DNA from: Aotearoamyces nothofagi | Taxonomy: Eukaryota > Ascomycota > Leotiomycetes > Leotiales > Tympanidaceae | Length of the DNA: 64,000 nt | Reading direction: 5' to 3' | Assembly (NCBI GenBank): GCA_015345905.1 | Contig: JADDTR010000003.1 | Coordinates: 310,001-374,000 of the forward strand | Part shown: piece by piece, positions 13,980 through 25,290 of the stretch | Layout of the letters: the number at the start of each line of letters is the position of its first letter | Position numbering within the stretch: the stretch's first letter is position 1 | Position numbers and translations under genes: made by a program | The notes under the pieces: generated by a model | Seen by the model: only the letters and a program-made list of their open reading frames with translations | Told to the model about the DNA's origin: nothing | Databases searched by the model: none

Positions 13980-15906
13980 ATGGCATATATCCCTGAGAAA
14001 GGTATGGAGAGTACGCAGGGGAGTGAAACCATGTTGCCCAGCTACAAGAATACCGCGTCCTCGCCCAAGCCTGATTCGTCGACTTCGACCGCATCCCTTG
14101 AGTCTCCAAGTGGGCAATACTTGAGAAAGGCCATCATCGCAGTGGCAAGTAGTGCTTTGCTTTACTGTATATACACTATGCTGGTTAATGGAGCTGCTGT
14201 GCTAGCTCTGGCAAGCAAAATTCAAGCTCCTATCCAACCAGATAGAATCGGTTCCACGGTTCTTACGGCTGTGGAGGTACCCCAATACTTCCAGACGACA
14301 CCTGAGCTGTGGCCAGGTCCAACAGCCACGGGGCGAGCACCATTCCTTGCCCAGACAAACCCCGTGTCATTTGCGCCGTCTGCTACATTCGTCCCAAACA
14401 CTCCCTTGGAAACCGCGGAGCCCATTGTTGGGAACTCCCAGAACCAGAGCATCTTCCAGCTGATGGGCTACCTCTCTCCATACTTTCCGAATCCAGTTGG
14501 ATTTGGTGTCGCCGAATATCCTCTCCCCGAGGGGGCAAGCATAACACAAGTACAGGTAAGTACATGTGTAACACATTTTGTGCAAGACGTGCTAATTCTT
14601 CCACTCTCAGATGCTCTCTCGTCACGGCTCAAGATACCCAACCAATGGCAGCAATGTAGTATCCTTCGGTGAGCGAATAGCCAATTCTAGTAGCCTTGAG
14701 GCCACGGGTCCCCTGGCGTTTCTGAACAACTGGAAGTACGAACTTGGCTCCGAGATTCTTGTGCCAAGAGGGAGACAGGAACTCTTCGAATCCGGCATAT
14801 TACATTACTATCAATATGGACGGTTATATAATCCCAACAGCAAAATTATTGCTCGTACGACGACTCAAGACCGCATGTTGAAGAGCGCGGAATACTTTAT
14901 GGCTGGGTTCTTTGGTTTGGAATGGACAAATAACGCTACTCTTGAGGTGATCATCGAATCTAGCGGGTTTAACAACAGCCTCGCAGGCTACGATAACTGT
15001 GATAACTCCAATTTACCTGTTAATGCAGGAGGCACCAATGCGAGTGCGGCCTGGGTTGACATTTATTTACAAGATGCAACAACGCGGTTGCAGGGCATGG
15101 TCAAAGGCTATGAGTGGACAATCGCAGATACCTTTGCAGCCCAGAACCTTTGTCCATACGAGACTGTAATGCAAGGTCTTATCTTATTCCTATACCCTTG
15201 CTAACACCCCGTCGTGTAGGTATCCTACGGCTACAGCGCCTTTTGTAGCCTCTTCACCTACGAAGAATGGCTCGGATTCTCCTATTCCGTCGACCTGTCC
15301 TTTTCCGGCTCATCCGGCTTCCAATCGCCAACTGGCCGGGCCGTTGGCCTTGGATACGTACAAGAAACCGTCGCACGTCTCGAGAACCATACCCTGGGCT
15401 ACTCGGGCTCGCAAATCAACGTAACGCTTGATGATAATATCGATACCTTCCCGCTCAACCAAACTCTGTATTTTGATTTCTCACATGACACGAACATTAT
15501 GAGCATCCTAACTGCGTTCGGATTCAATCAGTTTGCGGAAGTGCTCAACGAGACCTCTTATCCAGGCCGTCATAACCTGACGGTCAGCCACGTCACGCCT
15601 TTCGCGGCACGTCTCGATATTGAAGTGATCAAAACCCCGTCGCCTCTATCTCCCAGCCGCGAATACATTGAGGGGGGCCCAACGACGTACGTCCATTTCA
15701 TACTGAACCAGCGGACCTTGCCACTGGGCTTCAGTCTCCCGGCTTGCGGCGCAGATAGGCTGGACGGCTGGTGTGAACTAGACACGTTTTTGAAGGTGCA
15801 GAAGGAGGAGATGGCGAAGGCAGACTATGAATTTGCTTGCTTTGGGGATTATCCGGCTGTGCCGTATGGTGGTATAATAGACGGAGCACCTCAGCGGCCA
15901 AGTTAG
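13980..15906 (+). CDS. Membrane-anchored histidine acid phosphatase (phytase-like)
   Basis: Exons 13980-14555, 14611-15165 and 15220-15906 give 605 residues. Branch-2 histidine phosphatases hydrolyse phosphomonoesters, including phytate in some fungi. The catalytic RHGSRYPT motif opens exon 2 (nucleophile His at about 197), and the proton-donor HD pair lies in FDFSHDTN (about 466-467). A single hydrophobic span at about residues 45-72 (AIIAVASSALLYCIY...) after a cytosolic serine-rich tail predicts a type II membrane protein with its catalytic domain outside. Many N-X-S/T sites and paired cysteines fit a secreted fold. For the second intron I chose the GTAATG donor at 15166 because YET/VSYGYSAFC restores the family sequence. 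Substrate specificity is not visible. Confidence 0.92.
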
Positions 15907-16235
15907 GCAAGAACTTTAGAGCTTAGCGTAGGAGTTTTTATTCACATTACAATAATCACATCACAAACACGTCTCATGACAGATTCACGGCAAACCCATG
16001 CATGCTCTTGTAGACTGGGACTCGGCAGATTCTATGGCTTTAAACTGATATCTGGGATAGCTATCGAGAGGATTAGGGAAGACAAGCAAATATCCAGCTC
16101 TCGTCGGCGAGGGAGCGTGTGCATGAGAGATGAGCGGGAAGGAAAAGGCTGAGGAGCAGTGTCTTGGGCCGGGGGATCGATTTCGAGAACAGGTAGGGGC
16201 GTGGAGAGGGGCCAGAGAGGGGCGAGGTGCGGGAG
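15907..16235. other. Tail-to-tail spacer
   Basis: Shared 3' region of the phosphatase (plus) and the SWIM-finger gene (minus). Nothing else is seen. Confidence 0.6.
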
Positions 16236-17654
16236 CTACTTCATCCGCCTGGCATCGCCCTCCAGGCGCGGGCCGGGCCTCTTGGCGCGGGTCGTCAGGC
16301 TGGCCAGGCGGGCGACGTAGGCGGGCGGGGCGCCGGCGGCGCGGGCCAGGCTCGTGATCTCGTCGAGGCGGTGGCCGAAGGGGCCCAGCGAGTCCTTGCC
16401 GAGGTCGCTCAGGGCGCTGAGGACGAAGCCGCTGTCGGGCGGCTGGTCGGGGACCGACGCCATCAGGCGCCTGAAGAGGAGGCTGGCGTCGGCGGCCGCG
16501 GGGGGGCGCTGGCGGCCGGGTCGCGAGGGGGCCGCCGCCGCCTGCTGCTGCTGCTGCTGCTGCCCGAGGGGGGCGTCGGCGCCGCGGGTCACGACGCCGC
16601 TGAGGATCGTGATCAGGGCGTCGACGGCCTGCTCCTTGGTCCTGGGGGCCAGGGGCGCCGGCGTCGCCTCCATGACGGCCGTGTGGATGGAGCTCACGAT
16701 GTCAGCGAGCCTGCCCGCGCACCAGGGGACGTCGTGGGCTCTGGCGCCGGGCTCGGCGGCGGGTCGCTCGGCGCGCCGGTCGAGCAGCCGCAGCGCGTCG
16801 AGGGCCTGCTGCTTCTTCTTCTGGAAGAAGTCGGTGGCGCAGTGGTCCGGCGAGACCAGCGAGCGGAAGTGGTGGTAGAGGTCGTCGCTCGCGATGAGGG
16901 AGTACGCGAACGTCTTCTCGAGGTCGTTGCTCACGATGGAGCTCTCGGCGGTGAGGCCCTGGGGGATGTTCTCGAAGATATCTGGCCGGTACTCGTCCCG
17001 CGTCACCGGCGACAGGGCGGCCATGATCTGCCTGACCTCCGTCGCCCTCTCCGCGAGCGCCTGCGCCGGGCTCTGGTCGCCGACCTCTCGCAGCTCGCAC
17101 CGCAGCTGCTCGAACAGCCGGGGGCCACTCTCCGAGATCTGCTTGTAGGGGCTGCCGGCCTCGGAAGCGTAGCCGCCGCTCAGGAGCGTCAGCGGAGCGC
17201 GCCTCTCGACCTCCCCGACGGTGCTCTTGGATATCTGGTCGAGGAGCCAGAAGATGTGCCGGCACGGCTCCAGGTCGCCGCAGTAGCACGTCGGCTTCTC
17301 AAACTGGCTCCCGGGAGCCCCGATCCGGACCGACGCGCTCACCGTCTGGAAGAGCTGGAAGGCGTAGTACTCGGTGGGCTGCTTGGGGTGGTAGCGGGAG
17401 CACTGGCCGAGGTTGAAAGGCTCCTCGAAGCCCGCCCTGGCACGGGCTTCTGTTCTGGGAGAGAGCCCGCGCAGGCTGTACTTCAGCCTGGTATTCCGGG
17501 ACCTGACGTAGTCATCGCCTTCCCCGCTCGAGCTGGCGTCGTCGTCACGTGTGGAAGCCGTAGAGATCTCGGTACGAGAGAGCCTGTTCTGGCTTCGAGT
17601 AGTCGGCATCCCTCTGAGAGAAAGTCTGCAGAAATCCGTCGTAGGAGGAGACAT
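16236..17654 (-). CDS. SWIM-type zinc-finger protein, function unknown
   Basis: A single uninterrupted frame of 472 residues. It contains a SWIM finger, CYCGDLEPCRH, with ligands Cys123, Cys125, Cys131 and His133, preceded by a moderately conserved region (YHPKQPTEYYAFQLF). SWIM fingers bind DNA or proteins in MuDR transposases, MEKK1 and the Shu recombination complex. I cannot assign this protein to one of these; no transposase core is seen. After residue 140 it is largely helical and acidic, with a glutamine run encoded by a CTG/CAG repeat at 16541-16561 followed by alanines and low-complexity proline. A second ATG at codon 16 (MPTTRSQNRL) could be the real start. Codon positions are GC-rich, which explains the long antisense open frame across it. 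Confidence 0.75.
   Translation of the reverse strand: MSPPTTDFCRLSLRGMPTTRSQNRLSRTEISTASTRDDDASSSGEGDDYVRSRNTRLKYSLRGLSPRTEARARAGFEEPFNLGQCSRYHPKQPTEYYAFQLFQTVSASVRIGAPGSQFEKPTCYCGDLEPCRHIFWLLDQISKSTVGEVERRAPLTLLSGGYASEAGSPYKQISESGPRLFEQLRCELREVGDQSPAQALAERATEVRQIMAALSPVTRDEYRPDIFENIPQGLTAESSIVSNDLEKTFAYSLIASDDLYHHFRSLVSPDHCATDFFQKKKQQALDALRLLDRRAERPAAEPGARAHDVPWCAGRLADIVSSIHTAVMEATPAPLAPRTKEQAVDALITILSGVVTRGADAPLGQQQQQQQAAAAPSRPGRQRPPAAADASLLFRRLMASVPDQPPDSGFVLSALSDLGKDSLGPFGHRLDEITSLARAAGAPPAYVARLASLTTRAKRPGPRLEGDARRMK
16541..16561 (-). repeat. CAG/CTG trinucleotide run coding for polyglutamine
   Basis: Seven CTG triplets on the plus strand read as glutamine codons in the SWIM-finger protein and are followed by an alanine run. 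Such a tract is prone to length change. Confidence 0.85.
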
Positions 17655-18477
17655 GAGTGGCTTTGGGGTAGTCCTGCGAAGCCATGACGGCCCATTGTGA
17701 TTCTTATAGTCCGCCTGAAGTCCTGCGATGTTGGAAGTGGACGGTTCGTGCCTGCTCAGTCAGTGGGCTGCTCAGTCGGTATTGGCAAGGCATTTTCTCT
17801 CGACGTGCTATGCAGAGGGTAGTGTATGTGATATCAAAGTTGTATAACAACTTCCAACAGCGCTTAAAAGCTTCCCAAGACGTCTGGCCGTGCGGAGAAG
17901 GGAGCGCGGTGCAGGGCCGGCTCTGTCAATAATGTAGTAGCACGATGTGCACAAGAACACCAGAAGGGCCCAGGAGCCCACACGGCGACGCCATCACAGC
18001 CGGCCGTGACGGTCGGAGTTGTGAAGCCACAATCTACTTGGCGTGCCGTGGGCCAGCCTTAGCGAGCAGGAAGCCCCAAGCGACTCTGCGGCGAGGGAGA
18101 TAGCGACGGCGTCATTGGATCGACGACGAAATCTGGGTGTATTGGGGAGGGCCGGGGATGGTTGCAGGGCACGCTGGGGGTGCAGGGAGGAGGGAGGAGG
18201 GGGAGGAGGGGAGCTGGGTGCGCTGGGAATATAGTGAAGATAGCGAATATAGCGAATATACAGTAAAGAAAAGACAAGACACAGTCGAGGATAGCAGAGC
18301 AGCGTGCCCCAGATGCCACGAGTGCCGCGGACGTCATTCAAGCACTGCGAGGTGAGACTAGTACACTATCACGGCTCTTCCTGCTCTCCAGGCCGGCGAG
18401 GAGTTCTATAGCACCGGCCGGCGGAACCTCGCCGCCGCGGCGTGGACGTTACAGGTCCCGTCCTGTGCTGTGCTGTG

Positions 18478-18541
18478 CTGTCCTGTCCTGACCTCGACTT
18501 TCCTGGCCGTGCTTGCTTGGAGTCGAGGACAGGACAGGACA
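18478..18541. repeat. Imperfect inverted repeat able to form a hairpin
   Basis: The left arm TGTCCTGTCCTGACCTCGAC is matched by a right arm ending in GTCGAGGACAGGACAGGACA, with a spacer of about 20-25 bases. The arms themselves are made of GTCCT repeats, so the structure may be a by-product of simple-repeat growth. Confidence 0.6.
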
Positions 18542-18604
18542 AGTCCGGGTGACAAGTAAGGCCCATCCACCGCACCTCTCTCGCCAGCCCCCAAAACCCA
18601 CCAC

Positions 18605-18638
18605 AGGCAAGGCAAGGCAAGGCAAGGCAAGGCAAGGC
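18605..18638. repeat. (GGCAA)n pentanucleotide microsatellite
   Basis: About six perfect units in non-coding DNA. Confidence 0.85.
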
Positions 18639-20443
18639 CAAACAAAAAAAGGGCGTGCGAGAGGTTCCTGTCTGTCTGTCTGTCTAGTCGTCCCAGCCGG
18701 CACTTTTGGCAGTGGCTGTTGGTTTTTCCCCCCTCCGCACCTGCGCAGCAGCAGCAGCCCCCGTAAGGCGTTCTCTCTCTGCCCGCCCGCCGGGGCCTCC
18801 GTCGCCCGCGACCGCCTGCGCCCGCAAGCATCCCAGGACGGCCAGTCAGGGGGGGGAGAGGGGGGGGCCGGCCAGGGACTCGGCACTCAAACATATATAT
18901 GCACACGGGCTGTCCCCCAACACGACCGCTCGTCCGGTACTTGGACGGGCTGCGTAGGGCTTTTGGGGGGGCTGCCTCTGCATGCGCTCGCTATCAAGTG
19001 ACTGAATCCCCCCGGGGAGGGGGGGGGGGGGGACAGACAGACTGTCTACAACAAGGCGGGCCTGCGCTGCGCTGCGCTGCGAGCTTTTTGCTGTGCCGCC
19101 AGCCAGCTGTGAGCGCTGTGCCACGCCGCGCCTGAGATTTCTGGATCGGGTTCTGATCCGGTGCAGGCAGTCCCGCGCAGAGAGTTCTGTTTCTCGTCGC
19201 AACTGGCGGGTGTGCGGCCCCGTCCTTGGATGGCTAGCTAGCAAGCAGGTGCGAGAGAGAGAGAGAGAGAGAGATATCGTGGCCCTGCTGCCCTCGTTAT
19301 CTCGCAGTGTGGCGGTACGCGGCGCGGCGAGATGGAGCGCCCCCCAGCTCTCGGCGCAGACTTCGTTCGTTCGTTGTTGGCGTGCAGTGCAGTGCAGTGC
19401 AGTGCAGGCGGGCGCAGCGGCACGGCTCTGCGGGGCATCAGCACACACGGGAGTACCGTACCGTACCTCTCGCCAGCCTCGACGCCGCCGCCGCGAGGGA
19501 CTTTTCGATCTTTTCCTTCCTCGTCCAGCTCCCCAGCAGCAGCGTTTCGTATCAGACAGCCGGCTGTTGGCTGGCTGGCCATCCGGGGCGGGCGGGCGAC
19601 GGCTCGGGACGGTTCCACAAACCTGGTGTCGCTGCGAATCCCCCCGCCCAATGCGTCAGCACCAACACGCGAAGAAGAAGGAGGGAGGGAGGGAGGGAGG
19701 GAGAGGGCGCGCGTGTGTGTGTGGCCGGATGGGCCGAGCTTTACAACAACGGCCCCGGGGGAGAGAGATTTTCTAGGAGAGAGAGAGAGATCTGGGCCTC
19801 TTGGGTGCATTGCATTGCATTGTTTTCCTTCCCTTTCCTCCCTCCCGAGGAGGTAGATACCGGGGGGCTCACGACACACTTTAGCCGGCATTTTCAAGGT
19901 AAAATCAATCCGTCCGACCGCCCATCAGCTGCTGTGAATGGGTCCCCTGGGTCCCTGGCTGAACATCCAATTTGTCGTTGCGTCGAGTACTCCCAGGGGT
20001 CGGGGCCGTCGCCGTCTACAATAAAGGGCCACGAGCAGTCACACAGTTTCACAGCAGGCCCTGAGCCAGCTTTCAAATTGCCCATCTTATTTCCTATAGC
20101 ATACTCATTCATCGTGAGGCTAACATGCTATCGTCTTCTAGCTGTGCTGTAGAAGCTCCTGGGCGAGGAGCCTAGTTCAACTTCTCCGCGGGTCTACAAC
20201 AGACGCTGGGGATCCTCTTCCCTCCACCCCTTGCCCCACCCCAAACTCTCTCTATCGATGGCCAACCATAGTTTGGAAATTCTTACACAGCCTTCCCCAT
20301 CTCTCTCAATATTAATCAGATGCAAAGCCTTTGCCTACTTACGGCCGAGCAACAATGCCACGCTAATAAACGCCAGTCAAATGCTATGCTGCCGTGACGC
20401 CACAAGAAACCCACAAAAGAAATACTATTCAAAAATGAGAGGT

Positions 20444-22369
20444 CTACCAGGAGACACCTCTCCAATCAAAGTGCCCATCGATGTTCTGCCACGCGTTCAT
20501 CTTGATGGATGCGTCCCAACCCATCATGACGGCCAATAGCTTACATCCCATCGAGCTAACGGTGCAGACGACGGCGTCGCTCGCAGCACCCAAGACTGCG
20601 AGGTCTATCAGATATGCTCGGCCCACCAACTCTCTCAGCCTCAAGGCCTCTGCCGTGGGTGCTAGCTTCGTGTCTGGTCCCACAGCTGATACCGGAGTAG
20701 TGCTAGGCTTTCCCAGACTCCAGAACATGGGCGCAAAGAAGCCCCCTTCCCATCCAATGTTCTCGTCCACGAACCGCTTGAACATGTTGCTATGGCCGGT
20801 AGGTTCGGCCGGGGTGGGCGTGCCAAAGGTTTTCTTAGAGGCGAGACGGATCTGTCCTTGTGCTCGCTCGGCGTGGGAAAATTCGTCGGATTCATAGACT
20901 TCGGGGTCATCAGATGCAACAATCATCAGGCTGTGTATCTTCGCCAGCCTGTTTTCCTTGCCGCTTGGTCCGCTCTCGTTGAAGACTCGGTCAACGAGGT
21001 CGCGAGCTCTATCGGTGTATCTGTATAAAGGAATATACGACTCGGCGTACTGAAACTCCCTTGGGTGACGGTCACCATGACGCACGTGAACGCCAATGAT
21101 GAGGCCAGTCTCTTCCGTGGGTGGTGGAAGGACAGTCTTGGCTGCAAGTTCCAGAACGCGCTTCTCAACATACGCTGCATCTGCATCAGCTAGTCGGAAG
21201 AGGGCCTCGTAGCCTGTCCGAGCAAGTTTGAAGATGGGCTTCTGGCGATAGACTTCCATCTTTCGTGCGTCCTCAAAGGCGTTATTGAAGGATCCGCCGA
21301 AAGTGGAGGCTACCGTGGCAGCGGACACAACAAGGTGACGTGCATGGTGCGGGCATGGGAGAATCTCGTGCCGAGGAGGTGGGCGACAGTCAGGCATCGG
21401 GGGTGGCTGGAAGTAGTTCAAGTACTTGCCATATGCCCTGGGAGGAGTTAGTCCCGTATCATCCATACTTATTTAGCAGTCTTACCATCTGGTATCATCA
21501 ATGAAGAAGGCCCGCTCCTCTTTCTCTGCCAGCCCATAAGCTGACCACAGCATCATCAACGTCTGGCCAAGTCCGGCATCTGCAGTCTCCAGAACGAATG
21601 TCATGCTCCTCTCGCATACTGCCTTCTCGACCGACGGATTTTCTTGCTCCCCTACCATTGGGGTGTCTCTACTCTTTTTCCCTCCCCAACTCTTGTCGGC
21701 AGCAGGTCCAGGTAGCATACCGTAGTTCTCTGCTTCCGCAACATCCATGAAGTTGGAGTCCACGTGGTAATAGTCAAAATTAGCTGCATAGGTGACATGC
21801 TTGTGGTGATGGAGATCGGAGACATGTCTAGATGCCTCTCCGGTCTGGCGACAAATCTCCGCGTAGACCTCCTGCTCCAAAGGGAAGGCATAACTTGGCG
21901 GGATGGATACCGTCCACTTCGCCCTTCCACGCTTATCAGTTGCCACGACCGGCGTTGGGAAGTCTGGTAGTTGATCCTCTCCCACCATCTCATATTCCTG
22001 AGCAGCGTGGGCTGCCCATCCTACTGCTGGGACGCCCTGGACCAGTCGTAGACACATGAGGCCGAAGTAGACCATCGAGAGGACTCCTACGAGCCAAACC
22101 AACAGCCGTGCCAGCCGTCGCGGAGTGTGCGAAGATACCACCTTGCCATGTCGAGGAACAAGAGCCGGGAGACCGGGAGACGGGGGTGGCGAGCCAATTA
22201 GGTGGTTGAAGCTGAAGCGTGAAGAGGTAGACGACAAGGGACCTCTCTCGATGGTGAAGGACGGTGCCCGGCGTAACGTGAGCTGCGGTGGCTGCCTCGA
22301 AGAAAGAATCATACTGGGCTTGGAATGGGAGGTAGAGAGCGTGAGATTGAGATTGAGAAGATTTCGCAT
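20444..22369 (-). CDS. Type II membrane glycosyltransferase, GT23/O-FucT-like
   Basis: Exons 22369-21486 and 21437-20444 join inside a Trp codon (TG/G, in FIDDTRW/AYGKYL), giving 625 residues. The intron of 48 bases has a GTAAGA donor and CCCAG acceptor. A single hydrophobic span at about residues 84-110 (LARLLVWLVGVLSMVYFG) after a basic, serine-rich cytosolic tail predicts a Golgi type II protein. The motif IIGVHVRHGDRH (about 408-419) is the donor-binding HxRxGD peptide shared by alpha-1,6-fucosyltransferases (GT23) and protein O-fucosyltransferases. Upstream, ADAGLGQTLMMLWSAYGLA and FIDDTRW match the N-terminal acceptor/nucleotide region of the same superfamily. Fungal members are mostly uncharacterised, so donor sugar and acceptor are unknown. 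The stop at 20444 leaves a natural C terminus DWRGVSW. Confidence 0.85.
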
Positions 22370-22672
22370 GAATGGAATTTGGCACAGCCAAGAAGACGGA
22401 TTAAAGCGTGGTTAAAGAGGAGAAGAAGAAGAGGAAGCGGTCATGCTCCGGGGGTCCTGGTGAGCTGAAGTGGCGAGAAGCGTGCCTGCACAAGTCGTCT
22501 AGCAGAGAATGGAAACTCTCATCAAGATGGAACCTTTTGTATATTGCACGATGCGAGAAGAGGCAGTCCTCGACGGAGGAAAGACGAAGCGGTCCGCTCG
22601 GACAGCGTCAAGATGCGTATACTGCAGGGAGCCAGGTCAGGTCATACATAGGAGAGGTCGCACGCACGAGTG

Positions 22673-22717
22673 GTCTTGGTCGAGTGGTCGAGTGGTCGAG
22701 TGGTCGAATGGTCGAAT
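22673..22717. repeat. 10-bp tandem repeat (GAGTGGTCGA)n
   Basis: About four to five units, the last two carrying GAATGGTCGA variants. Non-coding. Confidence 0.75.
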
Positions 22718-24041
22718 GCTCTCAGGAATCAGCAGTCCGGGCTCGACGACATGTGTGGGGAGGGAGCCGGGCGTGCACACAGAGATGGCGGCAATATGTA
22801 TAAAACCGGCGGCAGGATCGACGACGACGGGGGATGCGGGACTCGCACTCGCACTCGCAGTCGCAGTCGCGCGCAGCCAGCTTAGGGTTCGCATGTCGCA
22901 TGTCGAAAGGCAGACGTCATGCGGTTCGGCGACGCTGAGAGGCCGGCGACGAGATCCTTGGATCCTTGGAGAGACTACACGGCATGCAAACGCACAGTGC
23001 AGAAGCAGAGGGAGGGAGGGAGGGAAGGGGCCAGTCGGGATCGAGGGAGGGGGCCGGCGGAGAAAAGAGTGGCCCGGAGGCGATCGGTGGGAAAGGGCAG
23101 AAACACACTTGACACGAGACACGAGACGAGAGACGAGAGACACGAAACAAGAGACACGAAACAAGAGACACGACGCTATTGGGGGGGGAGGGAGGGAGGA
23201 TGCCAGATGGTTTACCGCTAGATCCTTCCTCTCTCCTTCCTGTCTGTCCTGTGCAGTCTGTCCTGTCTATCCCATCCCATCCCATCCCATCCGAGGCGTC
23301 TGGTAGTGTAGTAGTGTAGCTGGACGGCCGGGGCATTTCGGCCGGCTGTCTCAGGCAGAGACGACCGGCGCAGGTGAAGATCAAAAAGGAGAGAAAAAAG
23401 AAAAAAGAAGAAAAAAAGGCCGAGTAGCGGCAGATCGCAATGTGGGATGTGGGCGGCGTGGCAGGGGCGGGCAGGCAGGCAGGCAGGCAGGCAGGCGGCG
23501 CCAGTGGCAGAGAGAGCGAGGGAGGCGAGGGAGGCGTTTCGTTGTTCCCTTCCGCGTCACGGCGAGGCAGGGTTGGGTGATGGGGCAGGCAGGGCAGTAG
23601 GGCAGGAAAGGGGAGGGGAGGAGAGGAGAGGAGAGGAAGAGGAGAAAGAGAGGCAAAGGAAAGTGGGATCTCCGTGCAGGAAGTGACGACCGGCAATACA
23701 ATGCAATCAAATATACAGTGCATTACATACAGTACATTACAACAGCATTACAACAGCATTACAACAGCATTACAATACAGCAGAGCAGAGCAATACTGTA
23801 CAGTCAGTACAATCCCCCTACTCCACGACACCCTACTTACTGCACTGCACATGTACTGTACTGTACTGTACTGTACTGCCATGATGTCAAGGCAAGCAGG
23901 CAGGCAGGCAGGCAAGCACGCCAGCCTATCAGCCTGCCAGCCTATCAGCGGCTCGCTCGGAGCCCCCAGGGCCGCAGGTGGCGGGGCCCAGGGATCCACA
24001 GCCGGAGAGGGACTGACTGACTCCCGCACCAAAAGGACGAG

Positions 24042-24043
<2 letters not shown>

Positions 24044-24084
<41 letters not shown>
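24044..24084. repeat. (GA)n dinucleotide microsatellite
   Basis: About 20 uninterrupted GA units, the longest perfect dinucleotide tract in the window. Confidence 0.9.
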
Positions 24085-24086
<2 letters not shown>

Positions 24087-24739
24087 AGACGGCTGCCGGG
24101 CACATCGGTCGGCGGGGCTCGGGCGGAGCTGGTCCTTCGGCGGCGCAGAGGGCGGGGGGGACCCGAGACGGGGGAAGGGACTCGGGCGCTCTTTTTTCGT
24201 CGGGCACGACCGTCTGCTCCCCCTGCCCTGCCCTGGGTTGGGTTGGGGTGCGCAGCGGGTTGGAGATACTGTATGTATATACAGTGCGGTGCTGCGCTGC
24301 GCTGCGCTGCGCTGCGCACAGTAGAACTCACAGGAGGCAGTCGTGCTCGCCAGCCAGCGCCAAAAAACGCCGGAACCTTGCATCCCGGCCGGGGCGTGGT
24401 GCGGTGCGGTGCAGGGCTGCGACGAGCTGAAACGACGCTAGATCCAGGCCGCAGAAGAAGAAGAAGAAGAAAGGGAGGGAGGGAGGGAGGAGGGTCCCGC
24501 CAATGGGAGGAGTTGGGTGCATCGCAGACGGGGTCGGCCGTAGAGCCCAACCCAGGACCTGCGCTCCAGCATGGCTGGCCCCCTTCGCCTGGCTCTCCTC
24601 TGCCCAGCCGGCGTGCGTGTCCTTTTTTCTTCTGACGGAGAACTTATGCACTGCTCCTCCCAGCGTGTCCCATCCCTAAGCCTCCAGCGTGCAGTACCCA
24701 GTAAGGGAGCTGATACGGTGGTTCGAGTGCTTGATGGGA

Positions 24740-25290
24740 CTGTACCTTGACGTTAGGGGAGTTGAGGTAGTTCAGGTAGAGTAGTTATATCCCTTAGTTA
24801 GAGTAGTTGGAGTAATTAAGGTAGTTGATATTCTTTAGTTAGAGTAGTCAAGGTAGTTGATGTTACTTAGTTAGAGTAGTCAGAGGGTAATTAAGGTAGT
24901 TGATGTCTCTTAGTTAGAGTAGTCAGGGTAATTAAGGGAGTTGATGTAGTTCGGGTAGTTGATATTCCTTGGTTAGAGTAGTCAGGGTAATTAAGGTAGT
25001 TGATGTAGTTCGGGTAGTTGATGTTACTTAGTTAGAGTAGTCAGGGTAATTAAGGGAGTTGATGTCTCTTAGTTAGAGTAGTTAATGTAGTTCAGGTAGA
25101 GTAGTTGTCGTCCCAAGGTAATTAAGGTAGTTTGATGTTCTTTAGTTAGGGTGGTTCAGGTAACTAAGTTGATATTCCTTGGTCAGAGTAGTCAAGATAA
25201 TTAAGGTAGTTGTTGTCCCAGGGTAATTAAGGTAGTTGATATTCTTTGTCTCTTGGTTAGAGTAGTTGATATCCCTTAGTCAGAGTAGTC
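24740..25290. repeat. C-poor minisatellite with units of about 41 bp and half-units
   Basis: About ten diverged copies of a unit of roughly 41 bases built from three blocks: GTAGTTGATGTTACTTAG, TTAGAGTAGTCAG and GGTAATTAAG. Shorter half-units GTAGTTGATGTAGTTCGG are interspersed. The plus strand is nearly devoid of C while flanking DNA is GC-rich. Stops occur in all frames, so it is not coding. Copies differ by substitutions and by block loss, indicating an old, shuffled array rather than a fresh duplication. Confidence 0.88.

Larger units (their letters stand above)
17655..20443. other. GC-rich, microsatellite-dense non-coding block
   Basis: About 2.8 kb with no credible gene between two minus-strand genes. 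Long open frames here cross simple repeats and have no recognisable domain. Repeats seen include (GGCAA)n at 18605-18638, (TGTC)n near 18670, a poly-G run near 19015-19031, (GA)n at about 19253-19273, (GTGCA)n near 19385-19405, (GGGA)n at about 19680-19704 and (TGCAT)n near 19806-19820. The part before 17.9 kb should hold the SWIM-gene promoter. Confidence 0.65.

Noticed and set aside
16227-17687. A 486-codon open frame on the plus strand
   Set aside because: It is antisense to the SWIM-finger gene; high GC removes stops. The minus frame has a zinc-finger motif and sensible composition, the plus frame does not.
18369-20152. Several overlapping open frames of 160-280 codons on both strands
   Set aside because: They run through simple repeats in GC-rich DNA and show no domain or plausible splice structure.
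22408-24635. Long open frames of 130-268 codons
   Set aside because: Low-complexity peptides translated from microsatellites, present on both strands at once.
24740-25290. Regularly repeated array resembling a CRISPR
   Set aside because: There are no invariant repeats separated by unique spacers of equal length; units are contiguous and diverged, and the host is a fungus.
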